42,540 bases of DNA, from assembly GCA_003162425.1 (NCBI GenBank), contig PMOK01000096.1:8283-50822 (forward strand), written 5' to 3'. Below the pieces are notes generated by a model. The model ran no database searches. It was not told the origin of the DNA and was given only the letters and a program-made list of their open reading frames with translations. Source of the stretch: Bryobacterales bacterium (lineage in GTDB: Bacteria; Acidobacteriota; Terriglobia; Bryobacterales; Bryobacteraceae). Each line of letters opens with the position of its first letter. Positions within the stretch are counted from its first letter, which is position 1. Position numbers and translations under genes: made by a program. This document shows positions 8,955 through 15,510 of the stretch, one piece after another.

Positions 8955-10978
8955 GGCTGTGAGAATCCGAATCGCCTGCGGCGCCACCACAGGATCGCGA
9001 TCAAGCCGAGTAATAGAAGTGGCAGAAACGTGGGCTCCGGAACGCTGGCGCCCGCTGTTGTGCCTAAAATGTCGTAGGTCTGAGTAGTCAGATAAGTGCT
9101 GGTAGTAATCGCGTTGCGGTCGGTGGCGTAGAAATTTTCAGTGTTGACGTTGATGTCGAGCTGTCCGGCCAGGATCAGGAACAGGTCTGAGATATTGTCG
9201 CCCACGGCGACGTAGTTCGGCCCAAAGCTTTCCAGGGATGAGATTTCGACGGCTCCCGTCGCGCTTGTTCCAGTAGTGACGTCAGTGAGTTGGGTGCCCA
9301 CCAGTGAGGTGGAATGGGGGCCCAGCACCGGCGCTCCGAAGCTTGCGCCGTCCCCGGTGAGGATCGCATCAGCCGCCGTAACCGCCGCTTGCACGGTGGG
9401 GTCGCTGAAGGGCAGGCCGAAGGTTTCTTGAAACACTGGCGGACCGCCGTTCAAGTTGGCGTCAATGGTGGTCTTATATTGATCGACCCGCTCTGCGACC
9501 GGCGTATCGACGAACGCACTGGTGAGGTAAGACATTGTCGAATTGGTGACTACAGTAGCGCCACCAGGGTTGGGATCGCTGGTCGCCGATGAGCCCTCGG
9601 CGAGTAAAGCGGTAGCAGCGGCGGCGTCCTGTTGAACGAACGAGTTCGGATCGGCCGGCAGAGAAAGGCTCTTGGCGTCGACATAGATCCCATTGGCCCC
9701 ATTCGGGTTTGTGCTGGTGCTTGAGCCCCAGTACTGACCATTGCCTAGCAGATCTACGACCTGGAAGGTCAGCTGCGCGGGGTTGGAAATCAGGATCGGG
9801 CCCGTGTTGTCGGCAGCCATGCACGGCGTCACCAGCGTTGGCGCGCAGGCGTTCGGCTCATTAATCGTGTCGGCGCGACCAAGAGCGGCGAAGGCGAGGA
9901 CTGTAAGGAGCATTCGTCGAGCCGCAAGCCAGGATAAGCAGAATCGGAATCGCGTCCTCCAACCCACCAGCGCGATCAAGCCGAGTAATAGAAGTGGCAG
10001 AAACGTGGGCTCCGGAACGCTGGCGCCCGCTGTTGTGCCTGAAATGTCGTAGGTCTGAGTAGTGAGATAGGTGCTGGTGGTGATCGCGTTGCGGTCGGTG
10101 GCGTAGAAATTTTCAGTGTTGACGTTGATGTCGAGCTGTCCGGCCAGGATCAGGAACAGGTCTGAGATATTGTCGCCCACGGCGACGTAGTTCGGCCCAA
10201 ACGTATCCATAGTTGTGACTTCAGCGGCTCCGGTCGCACTTGTTCCAGTGGTGACGTCAGTGAGTTGGGTGCCCACCAGTGAGGTGGAATGGGGGCCCAG
10301 CACCGGTGCTCCGAAGCTTGCGCCGTCCCCGGTGAGGATTGCGTCGGCCGCTGTGACTGCAGCTTGCACGGTGGGATCGCCGAAAGGGAGGCCGAAGGTT
10401 TCTTGAAACACTGGCGGACCGCCGTTCAAGTTGGCCTCAATGGTGGTCTTGAACTGATCCACCCGCTCTGCGACCGGCGTGTCAACAAAGGCGCCCGTGA
10501 GAAAAGACGTTGTCGAATTCGTGACTACAACAGCGCCGCCGGGATTGGGAGCGATGGGCGCCGAGCCGGAAGCGAGCAGAGCGGTGGTCGCGGCGGCGTC
10601 CTGTAAGACGAACGGGTTCGGATTGGCCGGAAGAGAGAGGCCTTTGGCATCGAGGTAGACACCCTGGGCCCCATTTACATCTGCGCTGGTGCTTGAACCC
10701 AAGAACTGACCGTTGCTTAGCAGATCCACGACCTGGAAGGTCAGCTGCGCGGGGTTGGAAATCAGGATCGGGCCCGTGTTGTCGGCAGCCATGCACGGTG
10801 TGACCAGCGTCGGCGCGCAGGCATTCGGCTCATTGATCGTGTCCGCGCGGCCAAGAGCGGCGAAGGCGAGTAGCGTAAGGACAATTCGCGGCGCCAGAAG
10901 CCACGACACTTTAGGGGATACGACCATAGTGATGGGGTCCATAATAGTGATGGGGTTCATAATAGTGATAGGGTTCAT
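8951..10978 (-). CDS. Tandemly duplicated PEP-CTERM protein with an internal sorting signal
   Basis: About 675 residues made of two in-frame copies, repeating with a period of about 972-975 bases. Each unit has an N-terminal hydrophobic segment (LTLLAFAALGRADT, LTVLAFAALGRADT), the block TINEPNACAPTLVTPC, a Thr/Ser-rich body (TDVTTGTSATGA, AITTSTYLTTQTYD) and a PEP-CTERM signal (VPEPTFLPLLLLGLIA plus Arg-rich end). The first signal is therefore internal, followed directly by the second leader at about 9913. In unit 1 the original start ATG has become ATT (Arg-Ile-Val against Arg-Met-Leu). Translation must start further up, at one of the ATGs in the repeat at 10925-10978, and no convincing ribosome site marks which. 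The PEP-CTERM family is sorted by exosortase, none of which is in the window. An alternative is that the downstream unit is also started separately at ATG 9913. Confidence 0.85.
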   Translation of the reverse strand: MNPITIMNPITIMDPITMVVSPKVSWLLAPRIVLTLLAFAALGRADTINEPNACAPTLVTPCMAADNTGPILISNPAQLTFQVVDLLSNGQFLGSSTSADVNGAQGVYLDAKGLSLPANPNPFVLQDAAATTALLASGSAPIAPNPGGAVVVTNSTTSFLTGAFVDTPVAERVDQFKTTIEANLNGGPPVFQETFGLPFGDPTVQAAVTAADAILTGDGASFGAPVLGPHSTSLVGTQLTDVTTGTSATGAAEVTTMDTFGPNYVAVGDNISDLFLILAGQLDINVNTENFYATDRNAITTSTYLTTQTYDISGTTAGASVPEPTFLPLLLLGLIALVGWRTRFRFCLSWLAARRMLLTVLAFAALGRADTINEPNACAPTLVTPCMAADNTGPILISNPAQLTFQVVDLLGNGQYWGSSTSTNPNGANGIYVDAKSLSLPADPNSFVQQDAAAATALLAEGSSATSDPNPGGATVVTNSTMSYLTSAFVDTPVAERVDQYKTTIDANLNGGPPVFQETFGLPFSDPTVQAAVTAADAILTGDGASFGAPVLGPHSTSLVGTQLTDVTTGTSATGAVEISSLESFGPNYVAVGDNISDLFLILAGQLDINVNTENFYATDRNAITTSTYLTTQTYDILGTTAGASVPEPTFLPLLLLGLIAILWWRRRRFGFSQP
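10925..10978 (-). repeat. Three in-frame 18-base repeats encoding successive start codons
   Basis: Read on the minus strand, three near-identical 18-base units each begin with ATG and encode MNPITI, MNPITI and MDPITM. They differ at only a few bases. They lie at the 5' end of the PEP-CTERM gene and offer four in-frame ATGs (10978, 10960, 10942, 10927). Loss or gain of a unit would keep the frame and change only the leader length. Confidence 0.85.
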
Positions 10979-11076
10979 ACGGATCTGTGCTATGATGCCG
11001 GTTAGCCAGGGCCAAAAGAAGTTTTTTACCGTAATTAACCCAGGCTTACTCGTTTTTTTCCAATGGTTTAGGTTCT

Positions 11077-12603
11077 GTGGCAAATAGTACTAGAGTGCGG
11101 CCCGACAGTGCAGAAGTGACCGCCGCACTGGAGCGCATCCTTTCCAGCCCGGCCCTCGCCCGATCATCCCAACTGGCCAGTTTTCTGCGCTTCATTGTCA
11201 ACAAACGGCTGTCCGGACGGGATGAACCTCCGAAGGAGTACGCACTGGGCCGGCAGGTGTTCGGTCGCCGTCCAGGCTATGATCCGCGCATCGATCCCAT
11301 TGTCCGCGTCCAGGCCCGACAGCTCCGCTTCAAGCTGAGCGAATACTATGAAACGATCGGGCGGGCGGATCCGATTCGGATTGAGATGCCCAAAGGGTCC
11401 TATCTTCCCGAGATCAGTTTTGCCGCCGGAGAATCTGTAGATCCGTCGCCTGTCCCCCCGCCGGCCGCCGATCCCGTCCCTGCAGCTCGGACGTCAAGGA
11501 AGCAAGAACTGCGCTGGATCTTTATCGCCGCTCTACTTCTGGCAATAGCAGCGGCGGGGCTCGCGCTGGTGCGGTTCGTTCGCCCCGGCGGGAGCGTCCG
11601 GAAGGCGGCCGAGCGTCCCAGTGATCGCGCGGCAAATCTGGCCGCGCAAGACTTGTACCTGAGCGGCAAGTATTACTGGAACCAGCGTACGCCAGAGAGT
11701 CTCAACCGGGCTGTGGATTTCTTTACGCAAGCAATTGTCCGGGATCCCGGCTACGCCAAGGCCTATGCCGGACTTGCGGATTGCTACAACCTGTTGCGGG
11801 AATACAGCGCTATGCCTGCCAGCGAAGCTTGGCCGCGAGCCATTGCCGCGGCGAAGAAAGCGGTGGAACTCGATGACTCGTCGGCTGAAGCTCACAGCTC
11901 ATTAGCTTTTGCACTCTTCTACGGTGCGCTCGATACCAGGAATGGCGAACGGGAATTCCGGCGCGCCATCGAGCTGAATCCGGATTATGAGAAGGCGCAT
12001 CACTGGTATGCAACGTCGCTCATTGTGATGGGCCGTTATCGGGAATCTCTCGCCGAGATTGAGCGGGCCCGCGCCCTGGACCCGACCTCGACCTCCATTT
12101 TGGCCGACAAAGGATACATCCTGTACTATCAAGGCCGGCCGGATCAAGCCATCGCGCTCTTAAAGCAGGTCGAGGCGGCCGAGCCGGCATCCCAATCCGC
12201 CCACAATTACCTGGGGGTCATTTATCTGGTTCAAGGCGATTCCGCCAACTACCTTCTCGAATTGCGGAAAGCGGCCGAATTATCGAGGAATGCGCAGGCG
12301 CTCGCGATCTTGGCGGCGGCCCGGCAAGGCTTCGCGACCGGCGACTCCCATGGCATGCTCGAGAGCATTCTGGAAGTTCAGAAAAGTCTCTTGAAGGACG
12401 GGCGCTCGTCCCACTATGAGGTGGCCAGGACATGCACGCTGATGGGAAAACAGCAGGAAGCTCTCGATCAATTGCAGGCCGCTATTGAGAACCGTGAAAT
12501 GGATATTCTGGCCTTCGCCAATGATCCCGCCTTCGCCAGCCTGCACGGCGAGCCGCGCTTTCAAGAACTGCAGAAAAAGCTGGAGCTTTCGCTTCGAAGT
12601 TGA
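11077..12603 (+). CDS. TPR-repeat membrane protein with acidobacterial N-terminal DNA-binding-like block
   Basis: 508 residues starting at GTG 11077. Residues 14-112 or so (LERILSSPALARSSQLASFLRFIV, PKEYALGRQVFGRRPGYDPRIDPIVRVQ, IRIEMPKGSYLPEI) form a block that recurs at the start of many acidobacterial TPR proteins. Those are often annotated loosely as adenylate-cyclase-like or winged-helix proteins; its function is not established. A proline-rich linker leads to one membrane helix (about 147-167, WIFIAALLLAIAAAGLALVRF). The rest is a tetratricopeptide superhelix with units such as AYAGLADCYNLLREY, AHSSLAFALFYGALD, AHHWYATSLIVMGRY and AHNYLGVIYLVQGD. The likely arrangement is an N-terminal domain inside the cell with the TPRs outside, suggesting signalling or complex assembly. 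It is divergent from the PEP-CTERM gene, with about 98 bases between the two starts. Confidence 0.82.
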   Translation: MANSTRVRPDSAEVTAALERILSSPALARSSQLASFLRFIVNKRLSGRDEPPKEYALGRQVFGRRPGYDPRIDPIVRVQARQLRFKLSEYYETIGRADPIRIEMPKGSYLPEISFAAGESVDPSPVPPPAADPVPAARTSRKQELRWIFIAALLLAIAAAGLALVRFVRPGGSVRKAAERPSDRAANLAAQDLYLSGKYYWNQRTPESLNRAVDFFTQAIVRDPGYAKAYAGLADCYNLLREYSAMPASEAWPRAIAAAKKAVELDDSSAEAHSSLAFALFYGALDTRNGEREFRRAIELNPDYEKAHHWYATSLIVMGRYRESLAEIERARALDPTSTSILADKGYILYYQGRPDQAIALLKQVEAAEPASQSAHNYLGVIYLVQGDSANYLLELRKAAELSRNAQALAILAAARQGFATGDSHGMLESILEVQKSLLKDGRSSHYEVARTCTLMGKQQEALDQLQAAIENREMDILAFANDPAFASLHGEPRFQELQKKLELSLRS

Positions 12604-12736
12604 TGGCCTGTATGACGGCATTATTCGCCGCGAATTAACGCGAATGCACGCGACTATTTATTAGCGTTTAACTGGATATCCCCTTGACTCAGCCGACCCC
12701 AAGTTGGCATTGGACGCACTGTCCAGGCGAGGCAAT

Positions 12737-13801
12737 TCACTGTTTGTTTTCGTGGAAGCACCAGCGGACCAGAGCTTCGGGATAGTTGCCGTGATCGGCG
12801 GTGAGGAGATCTTCGAGGCTGAGTTTTTGGAATTCGAATGAAACGGAGCCGTCGGGGGATACGGTGCCGATCATGTAGCCGTAGACGTCGGTTTGGGATT
12901 TTTGCGCGGGGCCGGCTTCGGAAGGGATGCGGTAGCGGACGGCGCCGGCGGTTCCGACAATCCAGCCGGGAAGCACTTTGTTTTTCCAATCGGCGGTTTG
13001 GTAAACGTCTTCCATGAAGAAGTGCGAATGGCTGGCGAGAATGTAGACGCGCTTGTGGGCTGAGTCCTGGGCGTGCCAGAGCTTCTGATACACTTCGCGG
13101 CCGGATTTGTCGCCTTGGGCCCAATCGCCCATGCTATGCGAATGCCCGATGCTGCCGGGCAATGCGGCGTGCATTCCGACCACGATAGCACGGACATCCT
13201 GCGATGCTTCATCGCGCTGGATGAGGGAGACGAACCAGTTGAGTTGAGCCGCGTCGAACTGATCTTCACTTGCGTTGTCGAGCGTAATAAAGTCGACGTT
13301 GCCTTTGATCCAATGATAATAGGCGTGGAGCTTGCGATCCTGCGGATTGTCTTTTAGCCGCTGGGCGCGGATGGGCGGGCTTTCCAACCAGTCCGCGAAC
13401 TGGATGAGCCAGGCATCGCGCGTGGAGGGCGGGATGGTCTCATGATTTCCGATGCCGAGGAAAACGGGGAGATCGCCGAAGGGCGCCATCTGACGGGCGA
13501 TGAAATCCGGCCACGCGGCACTGAGGTAGCTGGCGATGTACATCGACTTGCGGGGCAAGTTCAGCTTGGCGGGCGGGACCATGTCTTCGTCGAAGGTGTA
13601 GATGGCGCGGAAGTCGCCGAGGTGCCAGTAGAATTCGGCGCCAGAGTGCAGGACGCCTTGGGCGATGGCGGGCATTACGATGTCGCCGCAGTTTCTGGAA
13701 TCGCCAGAGACCGCGAATTTCCAGGATGGCGTTGCGGGATCTTGCGCCAGTGCGGATGCGGCAAGCAGCAACAGCGTAAAGGATGTATTTGACACTAGCA
13801 A
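12737..13801 (-). CDS. Secreted metallophosphoesterase (calcineurin-like)
   Basis: About 354 residues. Metal-ligand motifs of the calcineurin-like fold are present in order: VSGDSRNCGD, WHLGDFR, LGIGNHET and, near the end, LASHSHFF (H-x-H). A hydrophobic leader (SFTLLLLAASALAQDP) points to secretion and hydrolysis of an extracytoplasmic phosphoester; the substrate cannot be read from sequence. The start is unclear: there is no in-frame ATG upstream of the leader, only TTG 13801, GTG 13795 or a TTG at 13906 lying inside a REP-like element. I use 13801. No ribosome site supports any of them, so the native start may have been lost when the repeat arrived. The gene is divergent from the P1 peptidase. 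A 3' fragment of a paralogue lies at 2923-3236. Confidence 0.82.
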   Translation of the reverse strand: MLVSNTSFTLLLLAASALAQDPATPSWKFAVSGDSRNCGDIVMPAIAQGVLHSGAEFYWHLGDFRAIYTFDEDMVPPAKLNLPRKSMYIASYLSAAWPDFIARQMAPFGDLPVFLGIGNHETIPPSTRDAWLIQFADWLESPPIRAQRLKDNPQDRKLHAYYHWIKGNVDFITLDNASEDQFDAAQLNWFVSLIQRDEASQDVRAIVVGMHAALPGSIGHSHSMGDWAQGDKSGREVYQKLWHAQDSAHKRVYILASHSHFFMEDVYQTADWKNKVLPGWIVGTAGAVRYRIPSEAGPAQKSQTDVYGYMIGTVSPDGSVSFEFQKLSLEDLLTADHGNYPEALVRWCFHENKQ

Positions 13802-13873
13802 TGAGAGTAGCAGGGTAAAGTGTGAAGTAGCGGTTCGGTTTTGTGGTGGGGCGGAATGGTAACGCGCGCAGTT

Positions 13874-13916
13874 GCGCCGATTGGCAATCGGCGCGCAGGT
13901 TACCAACCTGCCCTAC
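13874..13916 (-). repeat. REP-like element, family C (two hairpins plus GTAG)
   Basis: On the plus strand a hairpin with arms GCGCCGATT/AATCGGCGC (13874-13894) is followed directly by a second with arms GCAGGTT/AACCTGC (13895-13911) and then CCTAC. On the minus strand the element therefore reads GTAG-G, hairpin, hairpin. It lies in the divergent spacer between the phosphatase and P1 peptidase genes. A related copy lies at 42470-42540. Confidence 0.8.
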
Positions 13917-13946
13917 ATTCTGAGTCTGGTTACGGGAGCGCGGCAG

Positions 13947-15014
13947 ATGCGAAGACGGGAATTCGGACGGGGAGTGGCGGCGTGGGCGGCTGGTGGCGCG
14001 CTGATGCGGCGGGCGATGTCCGAGGAAAATTCGAGCGGTGGCATCACAGATGTGGAAGGCGTCAAGGTTGGACATTTCACGGATTCGCGCCGGCCGACCG
14101 GGTGCACGGTTCTGATTTTCGAGAAAGGCGCGACGGCGGGTGTGGATGTGCGGGGCTCCGCGCCGGGCACGCGCGAGACCGATCTGCTTAATCCGACCAA
14201 TACTGTTCAACAGGTGCAGGCGATCCTGCTTTCGGGCGGCAGCGCGTTTGGCCTGGATGCCGCGACGGGGGTGGTCCGGTATTTGGAGGAACACGGGCTG
14301 GGTTTCCGCGTGGGTTCGGTGGTGGTGCCGATTGTGCCGGCGGCGGTCCTATATGACTTGAATATTGGCGATCCGAAGATCCGGCCGACAGCGGAGTCGG
14401 GATACAAGGCATGCGAGAACGCTTCGTCCGGGAATGTGGCGGAAGGCAATGTGGGTGCGGGTGCGGGAGCGACGGTGGGTAAGATGTTCGGGGGGAAGCA
14501 GGCGATGAAATCGGGGCTTGGTACCGCGAGCATCCGGATTGCGAAGACAGGCGTAGTGGTGGCGGCGATCGTCGCGGTCAACGCTGTGGGAGATGTGGTG
14601 GATCCAAAAACCGGGCAGATCATTGCGGGGGCGCGAACGCCGGATGGCTCGGGATTTATGGATTCGATGGCACAGATCCGAGCTGGGCGGGGTGTTGAGA
14701 TGCCGGCGGGGGCCAATACAACCATCGGAGTGGTGGCCACCAATGTTGCTTTCGACAAGACTCAGATGACCAAGATCGCGCAGATGGCGCAGGATGGGCT
14801 GGCGCGGACGATCAATCCGGCGCATACGTTGGCGGATGGCGATACTATCTTTGCGGTTGCCACGGGCGCAACTTCTACGCGGGTGAATCATGGCGCGATC
14901 GGCGCGCTGGCGGCCGATGTTATGGCGCGGGCGGTGGTGCGGGCGGTGATGAGCGCGCGGGGCCTCGCGGGATTGCCTGCTGCGAGCGACCTGCGGTCGC
15001 CCGCGCGGGGCTAG
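13947..15014 (+). CDS. P1-family (S58, DmpA/NylC-like) peptidase with twin-arginine-like leader
   Basis: About 355 residues from ATG 13947, chosen because it begins with MRRREFGRGVAAWAAGGALM, a Tat-like leader; the earlier in-frame ATG at 13872 would run through the REP element. Family blocks are intact: TDVEGVKVGHFTD, GCTVLIFEKGATAGVDVRG, LLSGGSAFGLDAATGVVRYLEE, SGLGTASI and NAVGDVVDPKTGQ. The sequence GANTTIGVVATN near residues 255-266 matches the Asn-Thr junction at which NylC-type members cut themselves to expose an N-terminal Thr nucleophile (here about N257/T258). The family includes aminopeptidases and amide or oligomer hydrolases; the substrate here is unknown. If the leader works, it acts outside the cytoplasm, in line with the other exported peptidases nearby. 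Confidence 0.88.
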   Translation: MRRREFGRGVAAWAAGGALMRRAMSEENSSGGITDVEGVKVGHFTDSRRPTGCTVLIFEKGATAGVDVRGSAPGTRETDLLNPTNTVQQVQAILLSGGSAFGLDAATGVVRYLEEHGLGFRVGSVVVPIVPAAVLYDLNIGDPKIRPTAESGYKACENASSGNVAEGNVGAGAGATVGKMFGGKQAMKSGLGTASIRIAKTGVVVAAIVAVNAVGDVVDPKTGQIIAGARTPDGSGFMDSMAQIRAGRGVEMPAGANTTIGVVATNVAFDKTQMTKIAQMAQDGLARTINPAHTLADGDTIFAVATGATSTRVNHGAIGALAADVMARAVVRAVMSARGLAGLPAASDLRSPARG

Positions 15015-15031
15015 GGGCTGGGGGCTCGTGG

Positions 15032-15066
15032 CTGGTTTCTGGTTTCTGGTTGCTGGTTGCTGGTTG
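15032..15066 (+). repeat. Heptanucleotide tandem repeat (CTGGTTT/CTGGTTG)5
   Basis: Five adjacent 7-base units, two CTGGTTT followed by three CTGGTTG, fill the short spacer between the convergent P1 peptidase and YjbR-like genes. The same heptamer occurs five times inside trpB at 39511-39545. Confidence 0.9.
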
Positions 15067-15069
15067 TCG

Positions 15070-15411
15070 TCAGCGGGCGGATCGTCGACGTTTGGGGGCG
15101 CGGTTCGGTAAGGCTAGTCGCAAGGCTCTGCTGAGCAGATCTCGGAGCGCGTCTTGGGACACTCGCGAGAGGCGGACTAGGACCCATGGATACTTTAAAT
15201 AATGATCGGTGATGTAGTAGGTTTCTGGGTCGGCGGCTAGCATTTCATCGCGTTCTTCGAAGGTGGTGCCGACAACCAGTGAGTCTCCATCTTCCTTCAG
15301 ACGCGCTAGGAGTTTGCCGCCGGTTTTGAACGCTGCTGTGCCGTAGGACGTGCTCTCTTCGACGTTCTGGAGTGCCAGCGCGATTTTGCGGACTTGTTCG
15401 AAGGTGACCAT
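15070..15411 (-). CDS. MmcQ/YjbR-family protein
   Basis: About 113 residues, the usual size for the family. Recognisable features are the opening TFEQVRKIALALQNVEESTSYGT, the strand-rich core FKTGGKLLARLKEDGDSLVV, and DPETYYITDHYLKYPWVLVRL near the end. This matches the CyaY-like fold of MmcQ/YjbR proteins, whose cellular role is poorly defined (some are described as DNA-binding). I choose ATG 15411; a GTG 33 bases upstream falls next to the REP-like element and gives a less typical N-terminus. The C-terminus is basic (PNRAPKRRRSAR). It follows the M14 peptidase on the same strand, separated by a REP-like unit. Confidence 0.8.
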   Translation of the reverse strand: MVTFEQVRKIALALQNVEESTSYGTAAFKTGGKLLARLKEDGDSLVVGTTFEERDEMLAADPETYYITDHYLKYPWVLVRLSRVSQDALRDLLSRALRLALPNRAPKRRRSAR

Positions 15412-15462
15412 GGTGCTTATTCGTTCCTGATGTCGCGCGTGCACTTTTGCGACATCCGCAGT

Positions 15463-15510
15463 GCGTTCACACGAGTGTGAACGCGGCGCGCACGAGTGCG
15501 TGCGCTACGG
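15463..15510 (+). repeat. REP-like element, family A (single 48-base unit)
   Basis: A 48-base unit of two hairpins: arms GTTCACAC/GTGTGAAC, then arms GCGCACG-type/CGTGCGC, ending CTACGG (GTAG on the other strand). The last bases overlap the M14 peptidase stop codon (15505-15507), so the element supplies that stop. Confidence 0.85.

Noticed and set aside
10979..11083. Start of the PEP-CTERM gene at 11083
   Set aside because: It would overlap the divergent TPR gene start and give a 35-residue extension with no leader character; the repeat ATGs from 10978 downward fit better.
12604..12736. Possible terminator near ATTCGCCGCGAATTAACGCGAAT
   Set aside because: Stems are short and there is no T run; a related ATTCGCG-type stretch near 4150 suggests a dispersed short repeat, not a terminator.
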